The notes: generated from the letters alone by a model not told the origin. Numbered from the stretch's first letter, positions 1 through 8,633 are shown. The stretch is 42,820 bases of DNA from Acidobacteriota bacterium (GCA_019510095.1 JAEKLB010000034.1:1-42820); one strand, 5' to 3'. Numbers and translations are program-made.

Positions 1-104
1 CGCACGAATATCCGTCGTTCCGTCGCGAGGCAACGGCCAACATGCCACGACAAATCACGTCAAGCCGTAACTCGCGTGGGCCCGTATCGTAGGGCGACCG
101 CCCC

Positions 105-629
105 CTACCGGAACTCATGGCGATCCACGAGCTCGAGCTGGATGCGCTCGCGCAGACCGGCGAGCAACGTCGGCCCGTGTCCGGCAAGGACCGGCTGCAC
201 GACGAACTCGTACTCGTCGATCAGTCCCAGATCTGCCAACGCCAGGGGGAGCGTCACGCCACCCACGAACAGGCCCTCGCCTGGCTCCTGCTTGAGCCGC
301 TGAACCGCTTGCCCCAAGTCGCCTCGCACCAGCTCGGCATTCCAGTCGACCCCGCTCAGCGTGCTCGACACGACGTACTTCTTCACCCCGTCGATCGCCT
401 CGGCGAACGGGATCTCCCACTCGTCCATCCAGTCAGGCCACGTGCCGGTGGCCGGCCGCCGCCACGCCGACTCCATCATCTCGTAGGTCACCCGGCCGAA
501 CAGCAGGGCATCGGCTTGCTGCATCTGCGCGGTCCAGTAGTCCATCGACTCCTCGTCCGGGAGGAACCCTGCCTCGTGATGGCAGCAACCGTCGAGCGTG
601 ATGTTGATCGCGTAGCGGAGGGGTCTCAC
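105..629 (-). CDS. Dihydrofolate reductase family protein (RibD C-terminal fold)
   Basis: A 174-residue cytoplasmic protein with the RibD C-terminal / DHFR-like layout. It has an N-terminal strand with NITLDG (the usual SLDG position), then LLFGRVTYEMM, and a C-terminal VQPVLAGHGPTLL strand. The family binds NADPH; the substrate is unknown for stand-alone actinobacterial members like this one. The start is a GTG at 627-629, 12 bases after the stop of the upstream epimerase-like gene, so the two are probably cotranscribed. It does not look like true FolA or riboflavin-pathway RibD, because the deaminase domain is absent and no riboflavin genes lie nearby. Confidence 0.85.
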   Translation of the reverse strand: MRPLRYAINITLDGCCHHEAGFLPDEESMDYWTAQMQQADALLFGRVTYEMMESAWRRPATGTWPDWMDEWEIPFAEAIDGVKKYVVSSTLSGVDWNAELVRGDLGQAVQRLKQEPGEGLFVGGVTLPLALADLGLIDEYEFVVQPVLAGHGPTLLAGLRERIQLELVDRHEFR

Positions 630-641
630 TGCCCGTCGTTG

Positions 642-1625
642 TCAGATCTTCCCGTTGGCGCGCAGCCAGTCGACGGTGGCCCGAAGGCCCTCGTCGAGCG
701 ATGCCGGCACCACGCCCAGCTCTGCGGTGGTGCGGGTCGGATCGTGCATCGGGTCGGGATGGCTGTCGCGCAGGTAGTTGATCATCGAGCCCCACCGCTT
801 GTCGTCCAGCACCCCCGGCGCCTTGACGTCGACCGTGTCGACATGGCCGTCGATCCCGGCGAGGGAAAGGAAGGCGTTGCAGAACGCTGGCAGGGAACAG
901 ACATCCTCGGGGCGCCCGAGGGCGAGGTAGCGAGCGCCGATCCGGCCCTTCTCGAGCGCTGCCAACGACACCTCGGCGACGTCGGAGCCCAGCACCCACG
1001 TGTGCAAGCCCGGGAGGTATTCCGTCAACTCGCCCCTGGCCGCCATCATGAGCGTCCCGGTGAAGATGCTCGGCACCAGGGCCCGCTCGATGATGGGCGT
1101 CGGGCCGTAGATCCCGCCGGGGATCACGAAGGTGACGCCCTTGCCCCGCGCCGCCCTCGCCATGCCCTCATAGAAGGCAGCCAGCTTCGTCCTCGCATAC
1201 GGCGAGTGCTTCGGGCTGATCTCGACGATGGGCGACGTCTCGGTGATCGTGGAGATGTCGCGCTCGCACACGACCGCGGAGAGGAGGACGACCGTCTTGG
1301 CGACGTCGTTGCGCTCTGCCGCATCGAGCACGTTGAACGTGCCGTACTGGTTCACCGCCTCGAAGTCCTCGGCGGTCACGGTCGACCACGTGCCACCGAT
1401 CTGGGCCGCGCAGTGGACGATCCCGTCGACGCCCTTGGCCGCGGTGACCATGCCTTCGAGGTCGGTCACGTCACCGGTCACCAGCTCGACGCCGAGGTCA
1501 GCGAGGGGCGAGGCGCTGTCCGGGTCGCGCACCAGCGCTCGGACCTCCAACCCCCGCTCGGCCGCCAGCCGGCACACGTTGGAGCCGACGCTGCCCGTCG
1601 CCCCGGTCACCAGCACTGTCTTCAT
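642..1625 (-). CDS. NAD-dependent epimerase/dehydratase family protein (extended SDR)
   Basis: A 327-residue Rossmann-fold enzyme. It starts MKTVLVTGATGSVGSNV, which holds the GxxGxxG dinucleotide-binding loop at residues 8-14. A YARTK segment gives the YxxxK catalytic pair. The C-terminal half is the variable substrate-binding region, so the substrate cannot be named; candidates are sugar-nucleotide, dihydroflavonol-like or sterol-like compounds. The ATG at 1623-1625 was chosen because the glycine motif follows at once and an AAGGGGG ribosome-binding site precedes it. The in-frame extension upstream is Arg-rich and not protein-like. The reductase gene at 105-629 follows in the same direction. 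Confidence 0.88.
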   Translation of the reverse strand: MKTVLVTGATGSVGSNVCRLAAERGLEVRALVRDPDSASPLADLGVELVTGDVTDLEGMVTAAKGVDGIVHCAAQIGGTWSTVTAEDFEAVNQYGTFNVLDAAERNDVAKTVVLLSAVVCERDISTITETSPIVEISPKHSPYARTKLAAFYEGMARAARGKGVTFVIPGGIYGPTPIIERALVPSIFTGTLMMAARGELTEYLPGLHTWVLGSDVAEVSLAALEKGRIGARYLALGRPEDVCSLPAFCNAFLSLAGIDGHVDTVDVKAPGVLDDKRWGSMINYLRDSHPDPMHDPTRTTAELGVVPASLDEGLRATVDWLRANGKI

Positions 1626-1687
1626 CCGCGCCCCCTTGTCAGGTCTCGTTACAGGCTTACTCGATCGCACGGCGTAGCGGTAGTGGG

Positions 1688-1945
1688 TCAGTTTGAATCG
1701 GATGGCCCTCGACGCTGATCGAGGATCGTGCGCCGCGCAAGAACGATCCAGCACAGGATCGCCCCGACGGAGAGCATCGCCGGGACCGAACGATCAAGGA
1801 GCACGGAGGCCGCGGCGGCGCATCCGAAGGCGGCGAGGTTCGCTACTACGTCGTACGCCGGAGCGACGAAACCGCGGTTCAAGACATGAGCTACGGCGAT
1901 GAACAAGCCGCACGCGAACGTCACGGACAGCAGAAAGCCCACCAT
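1688..1945 (-). CDS. Small hydrophobic membrane protein, function unknown
   Basis: An 85-residue protein with three hydrophobic segments (about residues 2-21, 33-50 and 54-70) and a short charged tail, RRTILDQRRGPSDSN. I do not recognise the family. The ATG at 1943-1945 has no ribosome-binding site. A CAGACT hexamer six bases upstream resembles the leaderless -10 pattern seen elsewhere in the window. Its stop lies about 60 bases upstream of the epimerase start, so cotranscription is possible. The 116 bases between this gene and the methyltransferase hold nothing I can identify. Confidence 0.55.
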   Translation of the reverse strand: MVGFLLSVTFACGLFIAVAHVLNRGFVAPAYDVVANLAAFGCAAAASVLLDRSVPAMLSVGAILCWIVLARRTILDQRRGPSDSN

Positions 1946-2061
1946 GGTCGCAGTCTGGCCGGGACCGACGAACGGCTCAGAATCGGAAGCGAGTCAGACG
2001 GGAGGTCGTGGCGACCCGTTCGAGCAGGCAGGCCGACCGTCGTCCGTGCGTCGATCGAGGC

Positions 2062-2691
2062 TCACCCGGTCGCGCGGCGCAACACCCGTAGGGAGCCAGT
2101 CGCCGACACCTCCTCGAACCCGTCGTCGAGGGCGCGGCGATAGATCTCGTAGGGCGGCCGACCCCCGTCGCCCGGGTCGGGGAACACGTCGTGGATGGCG
2201 AGCAGCCCGCCGCCCGCGACCCGGTGGCTCCACGCGTCGTAGTCGGCGTGGGCCGGCTCCGACCCATGGCCGCCATCGACGAAGACGAGGGCGGCAGGAG
2301 ACGGGAAGAACGCAGCCACCGTCGGCGAATCGCCCACCACGGCGATCACCACGTCGTCGAGGCCGGCCTCGTGGATCGTGCGCCGGAAGGTCGGCATGGT
2401 GTCGATCAGGCCGAGGTCGGGATCGACGAGCGTGGGGTCGTGGTGCTCCCACCCGACCTGGTTCTCCTCCGAGCCCCGGTGGTGGTCGACGGTGAACAGC
2501 ACGGTCTCGCGATCGCGGGCCGCAGCGCCCAGATAGATCGACGACTTGCCGCACCAGCTACCGATCTCCACCAGCGGCGCGCCGGGCAACGCCTCGCCGG
2601 CCGCGACGCCGGCCTCGTAGAGGGCGAGGCCCTCGTCAGGCGGCATGAACCCCTTGGCCGCCTCCGCCAACTTCCGAAGGGACGGATGCAT
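2062..2691 (-). CDS. Class I SAM-dependent methyltransferase (Methyltransf_24 type)
   Basis: A 209-residue Rossmann methyltransferase. Motif I is VEIGSWCGKSSIYLG (about residues 41-55), an acidic TVDHH strand follows, and the later VFVDGGHGSEPAHADYDAW stretch is typical of the Methyltransf_24 / cephalosporin-hydroxylase-like group that acts on small molecules or sugars. The acceptor cannot be deduced. The ATG at 2689-2691 is preceded by TAACCT nine bases upstream with no ribosome-binding site, so it may be leaderless. It is the last gene of the minus-strand stretch that begins with the GtrA gene. Confidence 0.82.
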   Translation of the reverse strand: MHPSLRKLAEAAKGFMPPDEGLALYEAGVAAGEALPGAPLVEIGSWCGKSSIYLGAAARDRETVLFTVDHHRGSEENQVGWEHHDPTLVDPDLGLIDTMPTFRRTIHEAGLDDVVIAVVGDSPTVAAFFPSPAALVFVDGGHGSEPAHADYDAWSHRVAGGGLLAIHDVFPDPGDGGRPPYEIYRRALDDGFEEVSATGSLRVLRRATG

Positions 2692-2771
2692 GTGCCGATC
2701 AGGTTATGACCGACGACCGGCGACCCGGTCTCGACCGCCGTCAGCGCTGGAGAGCGAGCGAGCGCAGCCCC

Positions 2772-3353
2772 TCAGGGGCCGGGGAACCAGCGGCCGAAGT
2801 CGGGAGCGAAGTCGACGACGGGCGAGAGCGTTGGGCGCTCCGCCGACCGGTTGAACGAGTACATGACCTGCACCCGGTAGGGCGCGGTGGCAGGGATGCA
2901 CGACTTGGGGACGCCGAGCCGGATCCAGCCGCCTCTCGCGTCGAGCGAGTAGCTGCCGGTGCACCGCATGGCGATGGCCGTCGTCGAGAACACCTGCACG
3001 GCCAGCGTCGTGGTGGTGGTCTTGCCGACCTGGGCGCGGACGAAGTCGACGATGTAGTCGGGCTTGTTGTCGCGATCCCGGTCGATCTTGACCTCGACCA
3101 GGCTGGACGCCCGGGGGTTGCGCCAGAAGAAGTCGGTGCGGGGGTCGGCGAACTCCACCATGCGCACGCCGACCACGACGGCGACCCCGTCCTGGTCGAG
3201 CGAGAGCGAGCTGATGTCGGCCCGGCGGTCACCCACGTCCTGGGTGCCGTCGTTGGACACCACGGGAACGGCGGCGGCCGGGACGGCGTGCGCCACGGCG
3301 ACCACCGAGGCCATCGCCACCGCTCCCTGTCCCAGGGCTCGTCGCCACCCCAC
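2772..3353 (-). CDS. Secreted protein, function unknown
   Basis: A 193-residue protein with a signal peptide: a WRRALG n-region, a hydrophobic core to about residue 22, and an AHAVPAAA cleavage zone. The mature part is beta-rich. It has a DRDRDNKPD segment that could bind calcium and one Cys pair (RCTG...KSC). No catalytic motif is visible. It starts with GTG nine bases after the stop of the M23 peptidase gene, so the two are likely one operon and both products are exported. The TGA stop lies in the loop of a 5-bp GCCCC/GGGGC hairpin at 2767-2779. Confidence 0.65.
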   Translation of the reverse strand: MGWRRALGQGAVAMASVVAVAHAVPAAAVPVVSNDGTQDVGDRRADISSLSLDQDGVAVVVGVRMVEFADPRTDFFWRNPRASSLVEVKIDRDRDNKPDYIVDFVRAQVGKTTTTTLAVQVFSTTAIAMRCTGSYSLDARGGWIRLGVPKSCIPATAPYRVQVMYSFNRSAERPTLSPVVDFAPDFGRWFPGP

Positions 3354-3362
3354 GTGAGTGGT

Positions 3363-4790
3363 CTAGCCGGGCAGGACGACGGAGGAGGGATCAGCCGGCG
3401 CGGCGGGGCCGGGCAGCGCCGCCATGGACACGATCGGCTTGCCGGCGAGGCCCTGGCGCTTCACCGAGCCGAAGTCCTTGGCATCGCCGAAGGGGAAGGT
3501 GTTCCCGTCGGCGGTCTGGATCCAGTAGCCGCGACCGGTTGAGGTGGCCGACATGGCCACCGCGGTCGGCGGGCTGCAGTACCCGAGGGCGTTGGCCCCG
3601 CCCTCCCAGGCGGCGTCGCCGAAGCCGTGGATCGCACCGTTCGACGACAGCTGCCAGTAACCCTGGCCCGTCGGCGTCGGCACCAGGTCGAGCACCGCGG
3701 CAGTGGCGGAGCCGGCTGCCCGGCCGTGGAAGAGGGCGTCACCGAACGAGAACACGCCACCGTCGGACGACTGGAGCCAGTAGCCCTGACCGGTCGGCGA
3801 GGCGGCCATCCCGTTGATCGGCCGGTTGAGCCGCTGGCCACCGGTCGAACCGAAGAAGACAGCGTCACCGAACGAGAAGACACCGCCGTCGGCCGCCACC
3901 AGCCAGTAGCCACGGCCTGTTGGCGTGGGCGCCATGCCGACCACCGGGGCCGCCAGCTTCTTGCCGCCGGTCGAGCCGAAGAAGGCAGCGTCACCGAACG
4001 AGAACACACCTCCGTCCCTCGACAGCTCCCAGTAGCCGCCCCCGGTGGGGGTGGGCACCAGGGCGATGACCGGCGAGGCCAGCTTCACGCCGCCCATCGA
4101 GCCATGGAACACGGCCGCGCCGTAGCTGAAGACGCCACCGTCGGCGGTGGCGGCCCAGTAGCCGCCGCCCGCCTCGGTCGAGGGCTCGCGGTCGGGGTTG
4201 GTGTCGAACGAGCACCGATCGAGCACCCGGCGACCCTGGGACAGCATCAGGCTCCAATACGGGTCGACAGCGGTGCCGTCGGGCTTGTGGATCTCGAAGT
4301 GCAGGTGGGGGCTGGTCGTCTCGGCGTTGCCGCTGTCGCCCATGTAGGCGATGGGTTGCCCGGCAGTGACCGCGACGCCCTCCTCGATGCCGGGGAAGAA
4401 CATCCACTCCGGCGGGTTGGCGCCGTCGTCGGTGCCAGGCGTGTCGTTGTTGATGTGGATGTAGACGTAGGACCAGCCGTCACTGTCGGTCAGCTCGAGC
4501 ATGTTGTTGCCGTCGGTCGAGGTCCAACCGACGACGCCGTCGTGGGCCGCCACCTCCACCTCGAGCTTGTGACCCATCAGGTCGTTCCCCTGGTGGAGGT
4601 GGCCGCTCAGAGCGGCCCCGAAGTCGTTGGAGTAGTGGATCGGCCCCTGGACGGGGGTGACGATCTTTCGGAAGACGACCTCCGAGGACACCGAGGCCGA
4701 CGCCGCCGGGATCCCGAGGGGCCCGAACCATGCGCCGATCACCGCCGCCACGAGGCCGACGAGAAGTCGACGCCGCATGAACGAGAACAT
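3363..4790 (-). CDS. Secreted M23 peptidase (LytM-like) with six GYW/DGGVFSFGDA repeats
   Basis: A 475-residue exported protein. Residues 1-32 form a signal peptide (MRRRLLVG n-region, ASA cleavage site). Residues 45-185 are an M23 / lysostaphin-type domain with HQGND (H66, D70) and HLH (162-164), the expected zinc ligands for cutting cell-wall peptide cross-links. Residues 208-460 hold six repeats of about 42 residues built around GYW...DGGVFSFGDAxFxGS. I take these to be a surface-binding or beta-propeller-like module. The ATG at 4788-4790 was chosen over an Arg/Pro-rich upstream extension; ATG at 4778 is an alternative. An exported protein gene follows nine bases downstream. Confidence 0.85.
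   Translation of the reverse strand: MFSFMRRRLLVGLVAAVIGAWFGPLGIPAASASVSSEVVFRKIVTPVQGPIHYSNDFGAALSGHLHQGNDLMGHKLEVEVAAHDGVVGWTSTDGNNMLELTDSDGWSYVYIHINNDTPGTDDGANPPEWMFFPGIEEGVAVTAGQPIAYMGDSGNAETTSPHLHFEIHKPDGTAVDPYWSLMLSQGRRVLDRCSFDTNPDREPSTEAGGGYWAATADGGVFSYGAAVFHGSMGGVKLASPVIALVPTPTGGGYWELSRDGGVFSFGDAAFFGSTGGKKLAAPVVGMAPTPTGRGYWLVAADGGVFSFGDAVFFGSTGGQRLNRPINGMAASPTGQGYWLQSSDGGVFSFGDALFHGRAAGSATAAVLDLVPTPTGQGYWQLSSNGAIHGFGDAAWEGGANALGYCSPPTAVAMSATSTGRGYWIQTADGNTFPFGDAKDFGSVKRQGLAGKPIVSMAALPGPAAPADPSSVVLPG
3411..4169 (-). repeat. Six tandem coding repeats of about 126 bp in the M23 peptidase
   Basis: Codons 208-460 of the peptidase encode six copies of a roughly 42-residue unit. Each has a GYW motif (near residues 210, 252, 294, 336, 377 and 421) followed by D/NG...FSFGDA and a GS/G turn. 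The middle three copies are the most alike, also at DNA level, where a GAACGAGAA-type segment recurs. The last two copies are degenerate. Confidence 0.85.
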
Positions 4791-4834
4791 CGGCCGGTAC
4801 CGCTGCCGACTTGAGCGATTTGCCCCTCTTGGTC

Positions 4835-5317
4835 CTAGAGGATCACCGCTGGGTCGTGCTCGTCGCCGTTCGTGCCGAACAGCACCGAGTCGAGGACCAG
4901 GTACTTCAGGACCCACAGCAGGCCGAAGGCGGTGATGTTGGCGCCGCTCGTCACGGCCGGGGCCTCCGACCACCGCGACGCCACGTGCACGAGGAGGGTC
5001 GAGAAGGCAAGGCCCACGAACCCCATGATCCAGAAGGGAACGACCTCGCGGCGGAGATCGTGCGAGCCCCGCCGGCCCCAGACCCACGCCCGGTTCAGGA
5101 GGTAGGAGGGAATCGACCCGAGGGCCACGGCCGTGATGTTCGACGGGACCGGGCGCCAGTCGAGGAGGACAGTGCAGGTGAGCAGCACCGCCTGGCTCAC
5201 GACGACGGCGACAGCCGACACGAGGGAGTAGCGCACCGGCCGGCGGGCGAAGAGGTCGCGACCGACCTGCAGCAGCGACGTCCGCGGCACCCGGGGATCG
5301 TAGGGGCGGTCGGTCAC
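4835..5317 (-). CDS. GtrA family membrane protein
   Basis: A 160-residue membrane protein with four hydrophobic segments and the GtrA signatures: an RPVRYSLVSAVAVVVSQ first helix, then YLLNRAWVWGRRG, and a last helix running LLWVLKYLVLDSVLFG. GtrA proteins are thought to flip or handle polyprenyl-linked sugars for cell-envelope glycosylation. It starts with GTG at 5315-5317, 36 bases from the divergent lipoprotein gene. The secreted peptidase gene follows 44 bases downstream on the same strand. Its sugar substrate cannot be inferred. Confidence 0.85.
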   Translation of the reverse strand: MTDRPYDPRVPRTSLLQVGRDLFARRPVRYSLVSAVAVVVSQAVLLTCTVLLDWRPVPSNITAVALGSIPSYLLNRAWVWGRRGSHDLRREVVPFWIMGFVGLAFSTLLVHVASRWSEAPAVTSGANITAFGLLWVLKYLVLDSVLFGTNGDEHDPAVIL

Positions 5318-5341
5318 GAACCGGACATCCGTCGCATGGCT

Positions 5342-5347
5342 TAGGGT
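5342..5347 (+). promoter_or_regulatory. Candidate leaderless -10 box (TAGGGT)
   Basis: TAGGGT lies six bases before the ATG at 5354, with no ribosome-binding site between. This fits a transcript that starts at the start codon. Confidence 0.5.
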
Positions 5348-5353
5348 CGGGGC

Positions 5354-6730
5354 ATGGCGCTTCGCCGGCGGGCGGCTCTCGCCGTCGTCATCGGGGTTGT
5401 GGTCGGCCTCTCGGCCTGCGGCGGCGACGACGGCGCGTCCTCGACCGGGCTGACATCGACGACGACGACGGTCGGATCCACCACCACGACGTTGGCGGCG
5501 AGCAGCTCGACGACGACGGTCGTCGCGCCGACGACGGCAGCGTCGGCGGCCACCACCGCCAAGCCCACCAACGCAAAGGCCACCACCACGGCGCGGGCGA
5601 CGACCACGACCAGAGGGTCGACGACGGTGAAGCCGACGACCACCGCCAAGCCGACGACCACGCCGGGCGACATCGCCGCGGTGCGGCTGAAGGTCACCCG
5701 CGTGGCCTCGGCCAGCGCCCCCATCGCCCTGGCGACCCGCCCCGCCGGCGCCATGTACCTGGCGCAGAAGACCGGCCAGGTACGGCTGTTCAAGAACGGC
5801 GTCCTCGACCCGTCACCCGTGCTCGACATCCGCGGCCAGATCAGCAACGGCGGGGAGCAGGGCCTGCTCGACATCACCTTCTCGCCGAAGGGCAACTTCC
5901 TCTACGTCTTCTACACCGACGCTGGTGGCGACGAGCGGCTCGACGAGTACGCCTTCGGCGCCGGCGATCGCGCCATCGATCCGGCGTCGCGGCGCAACGT
6001 GCTCACCATCGCCGATCCGGCGTCGAACCACAACGGCGGGCGAATCGTGTTCGGCCCCGACGGCTACCTCTGGTGGAGCCTCGGTGACGGTGGCGGCGCC
6101 AACAACCAGTTCGGCAACGCCCAGAACGACAACCAGCTCCTCGGCAAGATCCTGCGCATCGACCCCCGGCCCTCGCCAGGCGCGGCCTACAGCTCGGCGC
6201 CCGACAATCCCCATGCCAGTGGCCGCGGTGGCGGGCGGCCGGAGATCGCGGTCACCGGGCTCCGGAACCCCTGGCGCTACTCGTTCGACCGAGCCACCGG
6301 CAACCTGTGGATCGGCGATGTCGGCCAGAACCGCTACGAGGAGGTCGATCTCCTGCGCGCCGGCCACATCCTCGGCGCCAACATGGGCTGGTCGTACCGC
6401 GAGGGTGCTCATCCCTTCGACGGCAAGACGCCACCACCGGGCGTCGTCGATCCCGTCTACGACTACGGACGCAACGACGGCCAGGCGGTGTGCGGTGGCT
6501 ACGTGTACCGAGGCGCCGCGGTGCCGGCCCTGCGCGGCATCTACGTCTACGCCGACACCTACACGGCCAGGCTGCAGCTGCTGTCGGTCGGGCCCGGTGG
6601 CACCCGCCATCGCGACACCGGTGTCGGGGTGCCTGGCGGCATCGTCAGCTCCTTCGCCGAGGGCGGCGGCGGTGAGCTCTACGTCCTGAGCCTCCAAGGC
6701 GGTGGGGTCTTCCGCATCGAGGCGGCGTGA
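5354..6730 (+). CDS. Lipoprotein with PQQ-type glucose/sorbosone dehydrogenase domain
   Basis: A 458-residue exported lipoprotein. The signal peptide ends in LSAC with the lipidated Cys at residue 22. A Thr/Ala/Lys-rich linker covers about residues 31-112. A six-bladed beta-propeller of the GSDH family (PQQ-dependent soluble aldose dehydrogenase) follows. Hallmarks are LRNPWRYSFDRATGNLWIG, DVGQNRYEEVDLL and NMGWSYREG. The family oxidises aldoses with PQQ and calcium, but related propellers without PQQ exist, so activity is not certain. The stop overlaps the next start (GTGA), so translation with the transglycosylase is coupled. Confidence 0.85.
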   Translation: MALRRRAALAVVIGVVVGLSACGGDDGASSTGLTSTTTTVGSTTTTLAASSSTTTVVAPTTAASAATTAKPTNAKATTTARATTTTRGSTTVKPTTTAKPTTTPGDIAAVRLKVTRVASASAPIALATRPAGAMYLAQKTGQVRLFKNGVLDPSPVLDIRGQISNGGEQGLLDITFSPKGNFLYVFYTDAGGDERLDEYAFGAGDRAIDPASRRNVLTIADPASNHNGGRIVFGPDGYLWWSLGDGGGANNQFGNAQNDNQLLGKILRIDPRPSPGAAYSSAPDNPHASGRGGGRPEIAVTGLRNPWRYSFDRATGNLWIGDVGQNRYEEVDLLRAGHILGANMGWSYREGAHPFDGKTPPPGVVDPVYDYGRNDGQAVCGGYVYRGAAVPALRGIYVYADTYTARLQLLSVGPGGTRHRDTGVGVPGGIVSSFAEGGGGELYVLSLQGGGVFRIEAA

Positions 6731-7638
6731 GGCGCCTGGCCGCCCTCGCCGTGCTGGCGGCCAGCGCCTGCTCGACCGGTGGCAAGGGGTCCGTCGGCCC
6801 ACCGACCTCGACCTCCACCGCCGGCCGGCAGGCGGTCGTCGCCGCGTCGGCCTCGACCACCATCGACCCGACGGCCAAGCCGGCGCCCCCGGCCTCGGCG
6901 GCAGCCGCGGCCCGCGACATCGCCCGCACCGAGCTGGCCGTGCGCGATCCCTCGGTCACCGGCGCCGCCCTCGCCCTGGCCGCCCACCAGCAGCAGGTCG
7001 CCTACCGGGCCTGGGCGGTGCGGCCCGCCTGGGACAACGAGGTGCTCACGCGAGTCCCGCTCTCGCTGCGCGGCGCCGCCACCGCCAACATGACGGCTGC
7101 CCGTCGCCTCCGCCAGCTGGTGCGCACGCCCCGGTCGGTCATGCCGGCGTGGCGGATCGTCGCGCCCAAGCCGGCCGACGAGCTGCGCCGCGACTACGAA
7201 GAGGGCGAGCGGGCCTTCGGCATCCCCTGGCAGTACCTGGCTGCTGTCAACCTCACCGAGACCAAGATGGGTCGGCTGCGGGGCACGTCGAACGCCGGCG
7301 CCCAGGGCCCGATGCAGTTCCTGCCGTCGACCTGGGCCCGGTACGGCAGGGGCGACGTCCAGTCAGACCACGACTCGATCCTCGCTGCCGCCCGCTACCT
7401 GGCAGCCAACGGTGGCAAGCGGGGCAACATGAGCGGGGCGCTGCACCACTACAACCCCACGGCCACCTACGTCGACGCCGTCAAGCTCTACGCCGAGCAG
7501 ATGATCGCCGACGAGCGCGCCTACCGCGGCTACTACAACTGGCAGGTGTACTACCTCACCACCCTCGGCGACGCCTGGCTCCGAGTCGGCTACTCGGCGA
7601 CCACGAGCCGACCGGTCACACCCGCCGACCTCCGCTGA
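6727..7638 (+). CDS. Lytic transglycosylase-like lipoprotein
   Basis: A 303-residue exported protein. The short signal peptide ends LAASAC (Cys15), a slightly unusual lipobox, followed by a Ser/Thr/Ala-rich linker. The C-terminal SLT-type domain has NLTETKMG with the likely catalytic Glu178, then AGAQGPMQFLPSTWARYG and a GALHHYNPTATYVD stretch. These are typical of actinobacterial murein transglycosylases that cleave glycan strands. It starts with GTG inside the stop of the preceding gene (four-base GTGA overlap). A long hairpin lies just downstream, facing the convergent peroxidase gene. Confidence 0.85.
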   Translation: MRRLAALAVLAASACSTGGKGSVGPPTSTSTAGRQAVVAASASTTIDPTAKPAPPASAAAAARDIARTELAVRDPSVTGAALALAAHQQQVAYRAWAVRPAWDNEVLTRVPLSLRGAATANMTAARRLRQLVRTPRSVMPAWRIVAPKPADELRRDYEEGERAFGIPWQYLAAVNLTETKMGRLRGTSNAGAQGPMQFLPSTWARYGRGDVQSDHDSILAAARYLAANGGKRGNMSGALHHYNPTATYVDAVKLYAEQMIADERAYRGYYNWQVYYLTTLGDAWLRVGYSATTSRPVTPADLR

Positions 7639-7653
7639 CCTTCCGCTGAGCCT

Positions 7654-7706
7654 CCGTTCTTTGGCGACTGGTGGCTCGTCGCGGGCCACCAGTCGCCAAA
7701 GAACGG
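7654..7706. terminator. Long hairpin between convergent genes
   Basis: A perfect 22-bp inverted repeat: arms 7654-7675 and 7685-7706, loop of nine bases. The arm begins CCGTTCTTTGGCGACTGG. It lies between the convergent transglycosylase and peroxidase genes, so it can act as a terminator for both. There is no separate T tract; the only T run is inside the stem. It shares its stem base with the hairpin at 29124-29174. Confidence 0.75.
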
Positions 7707-7724
7707 GAAGGAACGGGATCGGGA

Positions 7725-8633
7725 TCAGTCGTCGTCGAAGGCGGGGCAGGCGCGGACGAGGGCGTCGATCGAGGGGGCGAAGTAGAAGGAGCCGGACACC
7801 GGCGTCGAGAAGTCGGTGAGTCGGTCGTGCACGCCGCCGTCGTCGTCGAGCATGCGGTGCAACATGACCGAGAAGCTCTCTGGCTCACGGCAGAAGGCAA
7901 CGAACTGCAGGCCCTGCTCGTGCACGGTGCCGAACGGCGTGCTGCGGCGGAAGATCTCCCGCTCGTTGCCCTCGTCGTCGTCGACGACCACGCGGGCGAT
8001 GTGCGCTGTGGCCGGCTTCACGCCAGCGGCGAGCTCGACGCTGTCGGGCTTGGTGCGACCGATGACGCCCTCCTGGTCCTCCTTCGACAGGGCATGGAAG
8101 CGGCCGAGGTCGTGCACCCAGCGCATCACCAGCACGAAGCTGCCGCCGACACCAGCACCCTCAGGGACGATGGCGACGTCGGGGGCCTCCCAGATGGGTG
8201 GGTTCTCGGTGCCGTCGACGAACCCGGTCATGTCACGGCTGTCGAGGTAGACGAAGGCAGGCTGCTCGGTTGCGAGATCGGCGACCCCGCCAAGGGCGAC
8301 GACGGCAGCGCGAGCCATGTCGAGCACCACATCGTGGTTGGTGCCGTGCAGCCACAGGAACACGTCGTGCTGGGTCGCCGGCGCCGTGCCGATCGGGACG
8401 AACGGCTGCAGGCCGGCCGGCGCGTCGTCGGGCGCGATCCGTCGCCACAGATCGGGACCGAGGGCGATGACGATGTTGGCGCCGCCGGAGGTGACCGCCG
8501 GCTCCCGCAACCGACTGAGCGCGCTGATGACGGCATCGGGATCGGCGCCACCGCGCACGTCGAACTCGAGGTAGTAGTGGGCGCGCGTCCCCTGGGCGAA
8601 GATGCCGGGCTGGGCCGCGACATACCCACTCAT
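7725..8633 (-). CDS. Dyp-type heme peroxidase
   Basis: A 302-residue protein with the DyP signatures: GFVDG at 137-141 with the catalytic Asp140, the proximal heme ligand His211 (TAHIARV), and a distal Arg in FRRSTPFG. The FAPSIDALVRACP tail is also typical. There is no Tat or Sec signal, so it is cytoplasmic or encapsulin-loaded, but no encapsulin gene is present. The family oxidises dyes and phenolics, or acts on porphyrins, with H2O2. The ATG at 8631-8633 lies six bases after TAGAGT, so it appears to have its own leaderless promoter that overlaps the stop codon of the small upstream gene. Confidence 0.9.
   Translation of the reverse strand: MSGYVAAQPGIFAQGTRAHYYLEFDVRGGADPDAVISALSRLREPAVTSGGANIVIALGPDLWRRIAPDDAPAGLQPFVPIGTAPATQHDVFLWLHGTNHDVVLDMARAAVVALGGVADLATEQPAFVYLDSRDMTGFVDGTENPPIWEAPDVAIVPEGAGVGGSFVLVMRWVHDLGRFHALSKEDQEGVIGRTKPDSVELAAGVKPATAHIARVVVDDDEGNEREIFRRSTPFGTVHEQGLQFVAFCREPESFSVMLHRMLDDDGGVHDRLTDFSTPVSGSFYFAPSIDALVRACPAFDDD

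Noticed and set aside
117-1718. Long open frame on plus opposite the reductase and epimerase genes
   Set aside because: Its protein is Arg/His/Pro-rich without family motifs, while the minus strand encodes two recognisable enzymes. Long antisense frames are expected in high-GC DNA.
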